Source: Microbacterium maritypicum MF109
GTDB lineage: Bacteria; Actinomycetota; Actinomycetes; Actinomycetales; Microbacteriaceae
NCBI RefSeq assembly: GCF_000455825.1
Contig: NZ_ATAO01000239.1
Location: 1 to 64,000, forward strand
DNA length: 64,000 nt
Direction: 5' to 3'
The translations under genes were made by a program, and so were the position numbers. The notes under the pieces are model-generated. The model worked only from the letters and a program-made list of their open reading frames with translations, did no database searches and was not told the origin of the DNA. The number at the start of each line of letters is the position of its first letter. Position 1 is the first letter of the stretch. This document shows positions 1-8,802 of this stretch, piece by piece.

Positions 1-46
1 GCAAAGATACCCTTGCAAAGATTTCTTTGCAAGGGTATCTTTGCAA
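1..46. promoter_or_regulatory. Phased TTGCAA box array / perfect inverted repeat
   Basis: TTGCAA boxes lie at 13-18, 27-32 and 41-46, and the window opens with GCAA, the probable end of a fourth box, so the boxes recur every 14 bp. Bases 1-21 and 24-44 form a perfect inverted repeat with a 2-base centre. The array lies downstream of kbl and could be a multi-site operator for a gene beyond the left edge, or a strong hairpin ending kbl transcription. TTGCAA is itself palindromic, which favours a dimeric repressor. The regulator is unknown. Confidence 0.5.
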
Positions 47-64
47 CTAGCCCCGGTTCTGTCG

Positions 65-124
65 CAGGGTCAGGTGCAGGGCCCGTCGCAGGGTCAGTTG
101 CAGGGTCAGTTGCAGGGTCAGTCG
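65..124 (-). repeat. 12-bp tandem repeat spanning the kbl stop codon
   Basis: Five 12-bp units begin at 65, 77, 89, 101 and 113 (consensus CAGGGTCAGTTG on the plus strand). Read with kbl on the minus strand, each intact unit carries a TGA in the kbl frame: the real stop at 120-118, then TGA at 108-106, 96-94 and 72-70. The unit at 77-88 has GGG in place of TGA. The array therefore gives stacked in-frame stops just past kbl. Confidence 0.9.
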
Positions 125-1296
125 ACGACAGCGCGTGCGGCGACGAAGGCCTCCACGCAGCGCTCGACCTGCTCGGGTGTGTGAGCCGCCGACAGCTGCA
201 CGCGGATCCGCGCCAGCCCGCGCGGCACGACGGGGAAGCTGAATGCGGTCACGTACACGCCGCGCTCCTGCATCTCCCTGGCGATCCTCGCCGTCTTCGC
301 CGCATCGCCGAACATGACGGGCACGATGGGGTGCTCCCCGGGGAGCAGGTCGAATCCCTCGGCGGTCATGCGCTCGCGGAACAGGGAGGCATTGCGGCGC
401 AGACGCGCACGAAGGTCGGCGGACCCCTCGACGAGATCGAGGGCGGTCAGGGTTCCGGCCACGATCGCGGGAGCGAGTGTGTTCGAGAACAGATAGGGAC
501 GAGAGCGCTGACGCAGCAGGGCCACGATCTCGGCGTGCGAGGCGACGTACCCGCCCGATGCACCGCCCAGCGCCTTGCCGAACGTCCCGGTGTAGATGTC
601 GACGCGATCGGCGACCCCGCACAGCTCCGGCGTCCCCCGACCGTTCTCCCCCACGAAGCCGACGGCATGCGAGTCGTCGACGAAGACCAGTGCGTCATAG
701 CGCTCGGCCAAGTCGCAGATCTCGGCGAGCGGCGCGATGTACCCATCCATCGAGAACACGCCGTCCGTCACGATCACCCGGAACCGGGCCTTTTCCGCCG
801 CCTTCAGCTGCTCTTCGAGATCGCTCATGTCGCGGTTTCGATAGCGAAGCCTCTGCGCCTTCGAGAGCCGGATCCCGTCGATGATCGACGCATGGTTCAG
901 CTCGTCCGAGATGATGGCGTCCTCGGCGGAGAAGAGCGTCTCGAACACGCCGCCATTCGCGTCGAAGCATGACGAGTACAGGATGGCTTCGTCCGTGCCG
1001 AGGAAGTCGGCGAGCCGACGCTCCAGCTCGAGGTGCTGCTCCTGGGTGCCGCAGATGAAGCGCACGCTCGCAAGCCCATAGCCCCATTCCTGCAAGGCCG
1101 TCGTCGCCGCGTCGAGGATGCGCGGGTCGTCGGCGAGCCCGAGGTAGTTGTTGGCGCAGAAGTTCAGCACCTCTGCGCCGTCGGCGGTGATCTCCGCGTT
1201 CTGGGGGCCGCGGATGCCGCGCTCATGCTTGGTGAGCCCGGCCTCCTCGATGCCCGCCAGCTCATCCGACACATGCTTCTGAAAAGTCCCGTACAT
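118..1296 (-). CDS. kbl: 2-amino-3-ketobutyrate CoA ligase (glycine C-acetyltransferase)
   Basis: Cleaves 2-amino-3-ketobutyrate with CoA to glycine and acetyl-CoA, the second step of threonine degradation; a cytosolic PLP enzyme of the alpha-oxoamine synthase family. The 392-residue length fits the family. Visible motifs are DDSHAVG at about 207-213 and TFGKALGG with the PLP lysine at about 241. The ATG overlaps the tdh stop by one base (TGATG), so the two are translationally coupled. A longer upstream reading in this frame is a shadow of tdh and is not used. The 3' end merges into a tandem repeat that duplicates the stop codon. Confidence 0.96.
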   Translation of the reverse strand: MYGTFQKHVSDELAGIEEAGLTKHERGIRGPQNAEITADGAEVLNFCANNYLGLADDPRILDAATTALQEWGYGLASVRFICGTQEQHLELERRLADFLGTDEAILYSSCFDANGGVFETLFSAEDAIISDELNHASIIDGIRLSKAQRLRYRNRDMSDLEEQLKAAEKARFRVIVTDGVFSMDGYIAPLAEICDLAERYDALVFVDDSHAVGFVGENGRGTPELCGVADRVDIYTGTFGKALGGASGGYVASHAEIVALLRQRSRPYLFSNTLAPAIVAGTLTALDLVEGSADLRARLRRNASLFRERMTAEGFDLLPGEHPIVPVMFGDAAKTARIAREMQERGVYVTAFSFPVVPRGLARIRVQLSAAHTPEQVERCVEAFVAARAVVD

Positions 1297-2339
1297 CACA
1301 GCTCCGTCCAGTCGAGGATGATCTTGCCTGTTCCCGCCGACTCGGCCGCGGCGAATCCGTGTTCCCAGTCGCGAGCGGGGACCACCTCCGCGATCACGCG
1401 GCCGATGGCGTCCCGCAGGGAGGCGCTGGTCTGCAGCATCGCTCCCATCGCGTTCCACGTCTCGAACATCTCGCGCCCGTAGATGCCCTTGATCGTGAGC
1501 ATGTGGGTGACGAGCTTGCCCCAGTCGATGCCGAATCCCGCGCTCGGCAGACCCAGCATCGCGATGCGACCGCCGTGGTTCATGTTGTCGATCATGGCGG
1601 GGAGGGCCGACGGCGCACCGCTCATCTCGAATCCGATGTCGAAGCCCTCCCGCATGCCGAGCGCCTGTTGCGCTTCGCGGATGTCGCGGACCGAGACGTC
1701 GACGACCTCGTCGGCGCCCATCCGGCGGGCCATCTCCAGACGCGGCGCGCTGACGTCCGTCGCCGTGATGAACCGTGCTCCCGCATGCCGGGCGACGGCG
1801 ATCGCCATCAGCCCGATGGGTCCGCAGCCGGTGACGAGCACGTCCTCTCCGACGAGTGGGTAGGTGAGCGCTGTGTGCACGGCATTGCCCAGGGGATCGA
1901 AGATGGCCCCCAGCTCGGGGGTCACTTCCGAGTGATGGACCCAGACGTTCGCCGCGGGCAGCACGAGGTACTCCGCGAAGGCGCCGTCGCGCTGCAGACC
2001 GAGACCGATCGTGCGGATGCACATCTGGCGGCGACCCGCTCGACAGTTGCGACAGGTGCCGCAGACGATGTGTCCTTCGCCGGAGACCCGATCGCCGACG
2101 GCGATGTCGCGCACGCCAGGGCCGACCTCCACGACCTCCCCGTAGAACTCGTGGCCGGGGATCAGCGGTGCGGCGATCGCGGACGCCGCCCATTCGTCCC
2201 AGCGGAGGATGTGCAGATCGGTGCCGCAGATCCCCGTGCGCAGCACGCGGATGACGACGTCGTCAGTTCCGGCGGTCGGGTCGGGGCGCTCGACGAGCTC
2301 GAGTCCCGCACCGGCTGCGGCTTTGAACAGTGCCTTCAT
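1296..2339 (-). CDS. tdh: L-threonine 3-dehydrogenase
   Basis: NAD-dependent oxidation of threonine to 2-amino-3-ketobutyrate, feeding Kbl. A zinc-dependent medium-chain dehydrogenase of 347 residues. Visible are the catalytic zinc ligands Cys38 (GICGTDLH) and His63-Glu64 (PGHEF), and the four structural-zinc cysteines at 93, 96, 99 and 107. The ATG at 2339 (MKALFKAA) matches the family N-terminus; an in-frame start 12 codons upstream adds residues not expected in the family. First gene of a tdh-kbl operon, divergent from a LysR gene across about 80 bp, so LysR control is likely. Confidence 0.95.
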   Translation of the reverse strand: MKALFKAAAGAGLELVERPDPTAGTDDVVIRVLRTGICGTDLHILRWDEWAASAIAAPLIPGHEFYGEVVEVGPGVRDIAVGDRVSGEGHIVCGTCRNCRAGRRQMCIRTIGLGLQRDGAFAEYLVLPAANVWVHHSEVTPELGAIFDPLGNAVHTALTYPLVGEDVLVTGCGPIGLMAIAVARHAGARFITATDVSAPRLEMARRMGADEVVDVSVRDIREAQQALGMREGFDIGFEMSGAPSALPAMIDNMNHGGRIAMLGLPSAGFGIDWGKLVTHMLTIKGIYGREMFETWNAMGAMLQTSASLRDAIGRVIAEVVPARDWEHGFAAAESAGTGKIILDWTEL

Positions 2340-2364
2340 GATCTCGATCACACCGCACCTGACG

Positions 2365-2413
2365 TTGTAGAACAATCGGCATCGTCTGCACCGTCGATGT
2401 AGCGAGATCTACA
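2365..2413. promoter_or_regulatory. tdh/lysR intergenic operator candidates
   Basis: Two palindromes lie in the divergent gap: TTGT-AGA-ACAA at 2365-2375 and TGTAG-N6-CTACA at 2398-2413. The second overlaps the apparent -10 box of the lysR gene (TACACT, 2410-2415), as expected for autorepression, while the first lies on the tdh side. LysR regulators commonly bind such interrupted dyads; that this one does so is inference. Confidence 0.5.
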
Positions 2414-2421
2414 CTGTGGTC
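2410..2421 (+). promoter_or_regulatory. Leaderless -10 box for the LysR gene
   Basis: TACACT at 2410-2415 is followed by exactly six bases and then GTG at 2422. This TANNNT-N6-start spacing recurs at many genes in the window and indicates a leaderless transcript starting at GTG 2422. Confidence 0.5.
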
Positions 2422-3339
2422 GTGGAACTCCATCAACTGCAGATCCTGAGGGAGCTCGGCGCCCTCGGCAGCGTGACCGCCGTGGCCGACGCGCTCAGAG
2501 TCACTCCGTCTGCGGTGTCCCAGCAACTCGCAGCCCTGCAGAGGGGTGTTCCGACACCGCTGACACGCCGGATCGGCCGGACCCTCGCCCTTACGCCCGC
2601 CGGTGAAGTGCTGGCGACGGCCGGCGCCGAGGCGATCGACGCGATGGCCGCAGCACGGCATGCCCTCGACGAGTTCGAGGGAGCCGCGACGGGAGTCGTG
2701 AGCATCAGCGGATTCCACAGCGTCGGGCAGGCCCTGTTCGGCGCGCTGGTGCGGGTACTGGCGTCCGCAGAGGATGCGCCGACGGTCCAGCTCACCGACG
2801 AGGATGTCGCGCAGAGCGAGTTCCCCGCGCTCACCGCCCGCTACGACCTCGTGCTCGCGCACCGCATGGAGCACTCCGACCCCTGGCCCACGCAAGGCGT
2901 GCGCAGTCTCACCCTCATACGTGAGCCCCTCGATGTCGCCGTCTCGATCTCCCACCCTCTCGCCGGCCGCGCCAGCCTCACTCCGGCCGACGTCGCAGGA
3001 CAGAGATGGGTCACCAGTCGCATCGGCTACTCCCCCGACGATGTCCTTCGTGCGGTGTCGGCCGTCGCCCACCACCCTGTCGACATCCAGCACCGCATCA
3101 ACGACTACGGCGCGGTGTCGGCGGTCGTGGCGGCAGGTGGGGTGATCGGAATGCTGCCGCGCTTCACCTCACGGAGCGTCGATGATCGCGAGATCGTGCG
3201 GATCCCGCTCGAGGGGGTGAGCACGCACCGGATGATCGATCTGCTCGCCCGCCCGGAGACCCTGCGTCGTCGATCGGTCCGCGTGGTGGTGGAAGCGCTG
3301 CGCGGAGTGATGACGCGCCTGAGCGAGGACGGTTCCTGA
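2422..3339 (+). CDS. LysR-family transcriptional regulator
   Basis: A 305-residue LysR-type regulator. The N-terminal winged helix-turn-helix covers roughly residues 1-60 (ALRVTPSAVSQQLAALQRG, then LTLTPAGE-like text), followed by a substrate-binding effector domain. GTG 2422 is preferred over GTG 2416 because a TACACT -10 box ends six bases before it. It is divergent from tdh-kbl and probably controls that operon and itself; the effector could be threonine or glycine, but nothing in the sequence shows this. Confidence 0.88.
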   Translation: MELHQLQILRELGALGSVTAVADALRVTPSAVSQQLAALQRGVPTPLTRRIGRTLALTPAGEVLATAGAEAIDAMAAARHALDEFEGAATGVVSISGFHSVGQALFGALVRVLASAEDAPTVQLTDEDVAQSEFPALTARYDLVLAHRMEHSDPWPTQGVRSLTLIREPLDVAVSISHPLAGRASLTPADVAGQRWVTSRIGYSPDDVLRAVSAVAHHPVDIQHRINDYGAVSAVVAAGGVIGMLPRFTSRSVDDREIVRIPLEGVSTHRMIDLLARPETLRRRSVRVVVEALRGVMTRLSEDGS

Positions 3340-3359
3340 GCCTGGACAGCCGGGGTGGA

Positions 3360-3371
3360 TAGGCTCGGAGG
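3360..3371 (+). promoter_or_regulatory. Leaderless -10 box for dcp
   Basis: TAGGCT at 3360-3365 lies six bases before ATG 3372. The GGAGG between them abuts the start codon and is too close to act as a normal ribosome-binding site. Confidence 0.5.
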
Positions 3372-5438
3372 ATGACCGACGCCACGAATCCGCTGCTGCA
3401 GCCGTCGACGCTCCCCTACGGCCTCCCGGACTACGGCGCGATCCGGCCCGAGCACTACCTCCCCGCGTTCCAGGCGGGTTTCGAGGAGCAGCGTCGCGAG
3501 ATCGCGCGCATCACCATGGTGCGCTCGATGCCGACGTTCGAGAACACGCTTGAGGCGCTGGAACGATCCGGCGAGCTCCTCGACCGCGTGGCGCACACCT
3601 TCTATACCGTGAGTTCGGCCGATGCGACGCCCGAGATCCAGGCGATCGATGAGCAGCTGGCACCGCTCATGGCCGCGCATCAGGACGCGATCACGCTCGA
3701 CGGCCAGCTCTACTGGCGGGTGCAGCACGTGTACGACCAGCGTGACTCCCTGGATCTCGACCCTGAGCAGCGCTACCTGGTGGAGCGCCACCACCGCGAG
3801 ATGACCCACGCGGGTGCGGGTCTCGACGACGAGGCCAAGGCGCAGCTGACCGCACTGAACCAGAAGCTCTCGACGCTGACGAACACGTTCGAACGCAACC
3901 TCCTGAACGACACCAACGACCTCGCCGTGGTCTTCGACACCGCCGACGAGCTCGACGGGCTGAGCGCGGGAGAGCTGTCAGCCGCCGCGCGCGCGGCAGC
4001 GGACAGGGGCCTCGACGGCAGGTACCTGATCACCCTGCCGCTCTTCACCGGGCATCCTGCACTGGCACAGCTGCGCGTACGGGAGTCGAGGCGGCGCATC
4101 ATGGCCGCCTCGCTCGCGCGCGGATCCCGGGACAATGCCAACGACAACCGAGGGGTGCTCCTCGAGATCGTGCGGTTGCGGGCGGAACGCGCCACACTGC
4201 TCGGCTACGACTCGCACGCCGCCTACATCACCGCCGACGAGACCGCTGGAACTCCGGATGCCGTCGAAGAGATGCTCCGTCGCCTCGCAGCCCCGTCCGC
4301 GCGCAACGCCCGTGCCGAGCACGCGGCCCTCCAGGCGATCGTCGACGAGACCGAGGCAGCACCCTTCCCGGTCGAGGCGCATGACTGGGCTTTCTACACC
4401 GAACGAGTGCGTACAGCCAGGTACGACATCGACTCCAGTGCGCTGCGCCCCTGGTTCGAGGCAGAGCGCGTCCTGCAGGAAGGTGTCTTCTTCGCGGCGA
4501 CCCGACTCTACGGCGTCACCTTCTCCGAGCGAGACGACCTCGCCGCGTACCATCCCGGCGCACGCGTGTTCGAGGTGCGCGATGAGGACGGCACCGCGGT
4601 CGGCCTGTACGTGCTCGATCTGTACACCCGGGACTCGAAGCGTGGCGGCGCGTGGATGAACGCGATCGTGAGCCAATCGCGCCTGCGCGGCACGGCTCCC
4701 GTCGTCGTCAACAACCTGAACGTGCCGCTTCCGGGAGATGGCGAGCCGACGTTGCTGACTCTCGATGAGGTGACCACGCTGTTCCACGAGTTCGGGCATG
4801 CGCTGCACGGACTCTTCGCGACCGTGACCTACCCACACTTCGCCGGGACGAATGTGTTCCGCGACTTCGTGGAGTTCCCGAGCCAGGTCAACGAGATGTG
4901 GATCCTGTGGCCTGAGGTGCTCGACAACTACGCACGCCACCACGAGACCGGTGCGCCGCTCGACCCCGCGATCGTGGAGCGCCTGCGAGCGACCGAGACG
5001 TTCGACCAGGGGCATGCCACCAGCGAGTATCTGGCGGCGGCCTGGTTGGATCAGGCCTGGCATCGCCTCGGCACCGACGTGCAGGTCACCGACGTCGCCG
5101 CGTTCGAGGCTGCCGCATTGGCGGACATCGGCCTGGACGACTCGGCCGTCCCGACACGGTACTCGTCGACGTACTTCGCCCACGTCTTCTCCGGCGGGTA
5201 CAGCGCGGGCTACTACTCGTACATCTGGAGCGAGGTGCTCGACGCCGACACGGTCGAGTGGTTCCGCACGAACGGCGGCCTCACCCGGGGCAACGGCGAC
5301 CGGTTCCGTCGGCGTCTGCTCGGGGTGGGCGGCTCGAAGGATCCGCTCGACGCCTACCGCGACTTCCGTGGCCGCGATGCCGAGATCGAACCGCTCCTGA
5401 AGCGCCGTGGACTGGGCGACGGAGTCGTGAGACTCTGA
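3372..5438 (+). CDS. dcp: M3-family peptidyl-dipeptidase
   Basis: A cytosolic zinc metallopeptidase of the thimet oligopeptidase/Dcp family (M3), expected to release dipeptides from peptide C-termini during peptide turnover. The zinc motif HEFGH lies at about residues 472-476 within LFHEFGHALHGLFA. The 688-residue length is normal and the N-terminus (NPLLQPSTLPYGLPDY) is typical. The gene appears leaderless from a TAGGCT box. It is followed after four bases by a GyrI-like gene, so the two are probably cotranscribed. Confidence 0.93.
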   Translation: MTDATNPLLQPSTLPYGLPDYGAIRPEHYLPAFQAGFEEQRREIARITMVRSMPTFENTLEALERSGELLDRVAHTFYTVSSADATPEIQAIDEQLAPLMAAHQDAITLDGQLYWRVQHVYDQRDSLDLDPEQRYLVERHHREMTHAGAGLDDEAKAQLTALNQKLSTLTNTFERNLLNDTNDLAVVFDTADELDGLSAGELSAAARAAADRGLDGRYLITLPLFTGHPALAQLRVRESRRRIMAASLARGSRDNANDNRGVLLEIVRLRAERATLLGYDSHAAYITADETAGTPDAVEEMLRRLAAPSARNARAEHAALQAIVDETEAAPFPVEAHDWAFYTERVRTARYDIDSSALRPWFEAERVLQEGVFFAATRLYGVTFSERDDLAAYHPGARVFEVRDEDGTAVGLYVLDLYTRDSKRGGAWMNAIVSQSRLRGTAPVVVNNLNVPLPGDGEPTLLTLDEVTTLFHEFGHALHGLFATVTYPHFAGTNVFRDFVEFPSQVNEMWILWPEVLDNYARHHETGAPLDPAIVERLRATETFDQGHATSEYLAAAWLDQAWHRLGTDVQVTDVAAFEAAALADIGLDDSAVPTRYSSTYFAHVFSGGYSAGYYSYIWSEVLDADTVEWFRTNGGLTRGNGDRFRRRLLGVGGSKDPLDAYRDFRGRDAEIEPLLKRRGLGDGVVRL

Positions 5439-5442
5439 GCGC

Positions 5443-5940
5443 ATGAACGCATTCCCTGAGTCCCCATTCGGTCCCGCGGACCGCCTCGACCTCGACGCCG
5501 TCCCCCTCGCGGTGATCCGCCACAACGGCATCCGTCTGGCCGACATCCAGGAGGCATTCGACGCCGGCTACTCGGCGATCGCGCTCACCTTCGCCGGAGA
5601 CGTGCTGGTCCCGACCGGCCCCGCGCTCGCGATCTATCACGGAGATCCGATGGACGTCTTCGACCTCGAACTCGGCTTCCCCGTGCAGACTCCCCCGGAG
5701 AACCCGATCCCCACGGCCAGCGGGCGCGTCATCGTCGCCTCAAGGCTGCCCGCGGGCCCTGCGGTCGCGACGACCCTGTTCGGCTCCTACGAGGAGCTCG
5801 GCGGCGCCTGGGGTGGTCTCGTCGAGCGTGCAGGCGCCCAGGGGCTCCGTCCCGGCGGCGTCTGGATCGAGATCTACGTGTCCGACCCGAGCACCACCCC
5901 GTCAGAGCTGCGCACCGATCTCGTCATGCCGACCGCCTGA
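5443..5940 (+). CDS. GyrI-like / effector-binding domain protein
   Basis: A 165-residue soluble protein with no signal peptide or membrane segment. Its fold signature (an N-terminal LAVIRHNGIRLADI strand-helix, a central LGFPV strand, and a C-terminal WIEIYVSDP strand) resembles the GyrI-like small-molecule-binding domain of AraC-type regulators and stand-alone SbmC proteins. Probable role: binding a small hydrophobic or cationic ligand; the ligand is unknown. It starts four bases after dcp and converges on a Nudix gene 13 bp downstream with no clear terminator between. Confidence 0.65.
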   Translation: MNAFPESPFGPADRLDLDAVPLAVIRHNGIRLADIQEAFDAGYSAIALTFAGDVLVPTGPALAIYHGDPMDVFDLELGFPVQTPPENPIPTASGRVIVASRLPAGPAVATTLFGSYEELGGAWGGLVERAGAQGLRPGGVWIEIYVSDPSTTPSELRTDLVMPTA

Positions 5941-5953
5941 GGTCATCAGACGT

Positions 5954-6508
5954 CTACGGGATCGGCGGGACGCATCGTCCGAGCTGCTCCATCGCTTTGT
6001 ACCAGGTGAGCTGGTGGTAGCTCTGCGAGAGGCGGTCGCCGAGTCCGTCCAGTGACAGCACGTGCACGGCGATCGACTCGCTGTCGTCGAGCGACTGCTC
6101 CGCGATGCGCGTGCATCCGCGAGCGAGGAAGTGATGCACGCGGTTGGTGTGGTTGCCGAAGTTCGCCCACGTCGCACCGAGGTCGATGAGCTCATCTGCC
6201 ACGAAGCCCGTCTCCTCCAGGAGTTCGCGGGCGGCCGCATCCTCCGGAGCCTCGCCAGGCTCTACTCCCCCGCCGATCGTGCCGAGCGCCACGACGCGGG
6301 CACCGTGCCGATATTCCTCCACCAGGATGGCATCGTCGTTCCGGTCGAGGGCGAGGACCGAGATCCAATCGCCGTACTCCAGCACGTAGTACGGGGCTAT
6401 CGAGCGCCCGCTCACGTCTTCGCAGCTGTCCTCATGCAGTCGGATCCATCGGTCGGCGACGAGAGTCTTCCTCGCCACCGTCTTCCAGGGAACCGGCTCC
6501 GCGCTCAT
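5954..6508 (-). CDS. Nudix hydrolase
   Basis: A 184-residue Nudix phosphohydrolase. The Nudix box G-x5-E-x7-REL-x2-E-x2-G is complete at residues 80-102. The preceding YRHGA and IGGG text is typical of the ADP-ribose/NDP-sugar pyrophosphatase group, so a nucleoside diphosphate derivative is the likely substrate; the exact one cannot be read from the sequence. The ATG overlaps the clpX stop by four bases (ATGA), so it is coupled to clpX. Confidence 0.88.
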   Translation of the reverse strand: MSAEPVPWKTVARKTLVADRWIRLHEDSCEDVSGRSIAPYYVLEYGDWISVLALDRNDDAILVEEYRHGARVVALGTIGGGVEPGEAPEDAAARELLEETGFVADELIDLGATWANFGNHTNRVHHFLARGCTRIAEQSLDDSESIAVHVLSLDGLGDRLSQSYHQLTWYKAMEQLGRCVPPIP

Positions 6509-7773
6509 GCGCTCTTGCGCTTGCGCTCCATCACGATCGTCGGCGGTGCGCCTTCATCGACGGCTGCACGGGTGACGATGACCTTGGCGACGTCCTCCGC
6601 CGAGGGGATCTCGAACATGATGGGTCCGAGCACGTCCTCCAGGATCGCCCGGAGTCCACGGGCACCGGTCTTGCGTTCGACGGCCAGGTCGGCGATGGAT
6701 CGCAGCGCATCTTCTTCGAACTCGAGCTGCACGCCGTCGATCTCGAACATGCGCTGGTACTGCTTCACCAGCGCATTGCGCGGCCCGGTGAGGATGTCGA
6801 TCAATGCATCCTGGTCGAGCGGCGACACATTGGTGACGACCGGCAGACGCCCGATGAACTCGGGGATCAGCCCGAACTTGTGCAGGTCTTCCGGGAGCAC
6901 CTCGCTGAACAGGTCGAGGTCCTTGCCCTTGTCGTGCAGCGGGGCACCGAAGCCGATGCCGTGCTTGCCGACGCGCGCCGACACGATGTCTTCGAGACCG
7001 GCGAAGGCCCCGGCGACGATGAACAGCACGTTGGACGTATCGATCTGCAGGAACTCCTGATGCGGGTGCTTGCGACCGCCCTGCGGAGGGACCGAGGCGA
7101 CCGTGCCCTCGATGATCTTCAGGAGGGCCTGCTGCACGCCCTCGCCCGAGACGTCGCGGGTGATCGACGGGTTCTCGGCCTTGCGGGCGATCTTGTCGAC
7201 CTCGTCGATGTAGATGATGCCCTGCTCGGCGCGCTTGACGTCGTAGTCCGCGGCCTGGATGAGCTTGAGGAGGATGTTCTCGACGTCTTCTCCGACGTAG
7301 CCGGCCTCGGTCAGCGCCGTGGCGTCGGCGACCGCGAAGGGGACGTTGAGACGCTTCGCGAGCGTCTGCGCGAGGTAGGTCTTGCCGCAGCCGGTCGGCC
7401 CGATGAGCAGGATGTTGCTCTTGGCGATCTCGACCTCTTCGGCCTTCTGCTCGGCCGTCTGCAGGGTGCCGTGTGCCCGCACCCGCTTGTAGTGGTTGTA
7501 GACGGCGACGGCGAGAGCGCGCTTGGCGGGCTCCTGCCCGACCACGTACTCCTCGAGGAAGGCGAAGATCTCACGCGGCTTCGGGAGCTCGAACTCGGCG
7601 ACCCCGTCTGCGGACGACTCGGCCATCCGCTCTTCGATGATCTCGTTGCACAGCTCGACGCACTCGTCGCAGATGTACACGCCGGGGCCGGCGATGAGCT
7701 GCTGGACCTGCTTCTGACTCTTTCCGCAGAAAGAGCATTTGAACAGGTCAGCGCTTTCACCGATGCGGGCCAT
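6505..7773 (-). CDS. clpX: ATP-dependent Clp protease ATP-binding subunit ClpX
   Basis: AAA+ unfoldase that delivers substrates to ClpP. It has 422 residues: an N-terminal zinc-binding domain with cysteines at 13, 16, 35 and 38, Walker A GPTGCGKT at 125-132, and Walker [10 protein letters not shown]. The start [13 protein letters not shown] is supported by AGGAG upstream (AGGAGGACGCGC before ATG); an in-frame extension of 20 codons upstream is unlikely. A TAGGCT -10-like box lies at about 7813-7818 on the minus strand. clpP1 and clpP2 lie 4.5 kb upstream, separated by the deoxyribose operon. Confidence 0.97.
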   Translation of the reverse strand: MARIGESADLFKCSFCGKSQKQVQQLIAGPGVYICDECVELCNEIIEERMAESSADGVAEFELPKPREIFAFLEEYVVGQEPAKRALAVAVYNHYKRVRAHGTLQTAEQKAEEVEIAKSNILLIGPTGCGKTYLAQTLAKRLNVPFAVADATALTEAGYVGEDVENILLKLIQAADYDVKRAEQGIIYIDEVDKIARKAENPSITRDVSGEGVQQALLKIIEGTVASVPPQGGRKHPHQEFLQIDTSNVLFIVAGAFAGLEDIVSARVGKHGIGFGAPLHDKGKDLDLFSEVLPEDLHKFGLIPEFIGRLPVVTNVSPLDQDALIDILTGPRNALVKQYQRMFEIDGVQLEFEEDALRSIADLAVERKTGARGLRAILEDVLGPIMFEIPSAEDVAKVIVTRAAVDEGAPPTIVMERKRKSA

Positions 7774-7873
7774 GCGCGTCCTCCTAGGGGGGATCAGAGA
7801 TCGTTCTTCGAGCCTAACCTCTGCATACGACACCGGGCCGCATTGAGGGCATTCGACATCGGATCGCGAAACG

Positions 7874-7934
7874 ATGAAGGGGCCGGGAGCCTTCAGCTGC
7901 CCGGTCGTGGGCGAAGGCTCCCGACCCCCTTCAT
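7874..7934 (-). terminator. Terminator of the deoC-aldehyde dehydrogenase operon
   Basis: Arms at 7874-7894 and 7913-7934 pair almost perfectly (21 versus 22 nt, one bulge) around an 18-base loop. It lies between the second aldehyde dehydrogenase gene and clpX, so clpX needs its own promoter. Confidence 0.75.
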
Positions 7935-7950
7935 GAGGTCGTCAGAACGG

Positions 7951-8802
7951 TCAGACCATGCTCTTGGTGTGCCAGACGGTCTTCACCTCGGTGAAGGCAC
8001 CGATCCGCTCCGGCGAGGCGACGACGTCTCCCGGGGCGAGCACCCGCTTGAGCGTCTCCGCCGCGGCGATCTGCATGTCGACCCAGTCGAGAGCGCCGGC
8101 TCCGGCCAGGTCGAGAGCGTTCACGTCCTGGTGCGAAGCCAGCCACGGAGCGATCTCCGCGGGCGAACCCGTCAGCACGTTCACGACTCCGCCCGGGACG
8201 TCGCTGGTGGCGAGGACCTCGGCGAGGCTGATGGCCGAGAGCGGGTGCTGCTCGCTCGCGACGACCACAACCGTGTTCCCGGCGACCAGAGCCGGAGCCA
8301 CGACCGACACCAGACCGAGCAGCGCCGAGTCCTGCGGGGCGACGATCGCCACGACACCGGTCGGCTCTGGCACGGAGATGTTGAAGTACGGCCCCGACAC
8401 GGGGTTCGCGTTGCCCGCCACCTGTGCGTACTTGTCGCACCATCCGGCGTACCAGACCCAGAGGTCGATAGCTTCATCGACCTGCGAGGCCGCGGCCGCG
8501 GACGACACGCCCTCCTGAGCCGCGATCTCGTCGATGAACTGCGCGCGACGCCCCTCCAGCACCTCCGCGACGCGGTACAGGACCTGGCCGCGGTTGTAGG
8601 CGGTCGCACCGGACCAGCCCTTGACGGCGGATCGGGCGGCGACCACGGCGTCGCGGGCGTCCTTGCGGGAGCCCTTCGCGGCGTTCGCGAGGAAGGCCCC
8701 CTTCGGCGTGAGCACCTCGTACGTGCGGCCGGACTCGCTCCGCGGGAAGGCCCCGCCGATCGCCAGCTTGTACGTCTTCGGAACAGTCAGTCGCTTGCTC
8801 AT
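7951..8802 (-). CDS. Truncated aldehyde dehydrogenase-family protein (no catalytic half)
   Basis: At 283 residues this protein covers the N-terminal NAD-binding part of an aldehyde dehydrogenase (IGGAFPRSESG start; ATAYNRGQVLYRVAEVLE; GNTVVVVASEQHPLS in place of the usual GNTVVLKPAE) and ends soon after the position of the GSTGVG loop. The catalytic cysteine domain and the LELGG glutamate are absent. It is not an obvious fresh decay product: the reading frame is clean, codon use matches neighbours, and its ATG overlaps the upstream full-length enzyme by four bases. It may be a non-catalytic partner or regulatory subunit of that enzyme; this is inference. Confidence 0.8.
   Translation of the reverse strand: MSKRLTVPKTYKLAIGGAFPRSESGRTYEVLTPKGAFLANAAKGSRKDARDAVVAARSAVKGWSGATAYNRGQVLYRVAEVLEGRRAQFIDEIAAQEGVSSAAAASQVDEAIDLWVWYAGWCDKYAQVAGNANPVSGPYFNISVPEPTGVVAIVAPQDSALLGLVSVVAPALVAGNTVVVVASEQHPLSAISLAEVLATSDVPGGVVNVLTGSPAEIAPWLASHQDVNALDLAGAGALDWVDMQIAAAETLKRVLAPGDVVASPERIGAFTEVKTVWHTKSMV

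Noticed and set aside
65-124. Short repeats as a CRISPR array
   Set aside because: Units are contiguous 12 bp with no spacers and no cas genes are present. The same holds for the 17-bp and 18-bp arrays.
13-972. 319-codon plus-strand ORF at the left edge
   Set aside because: Its start lies in the palindrome and tandem repeat and the rest is antisense to kbl.
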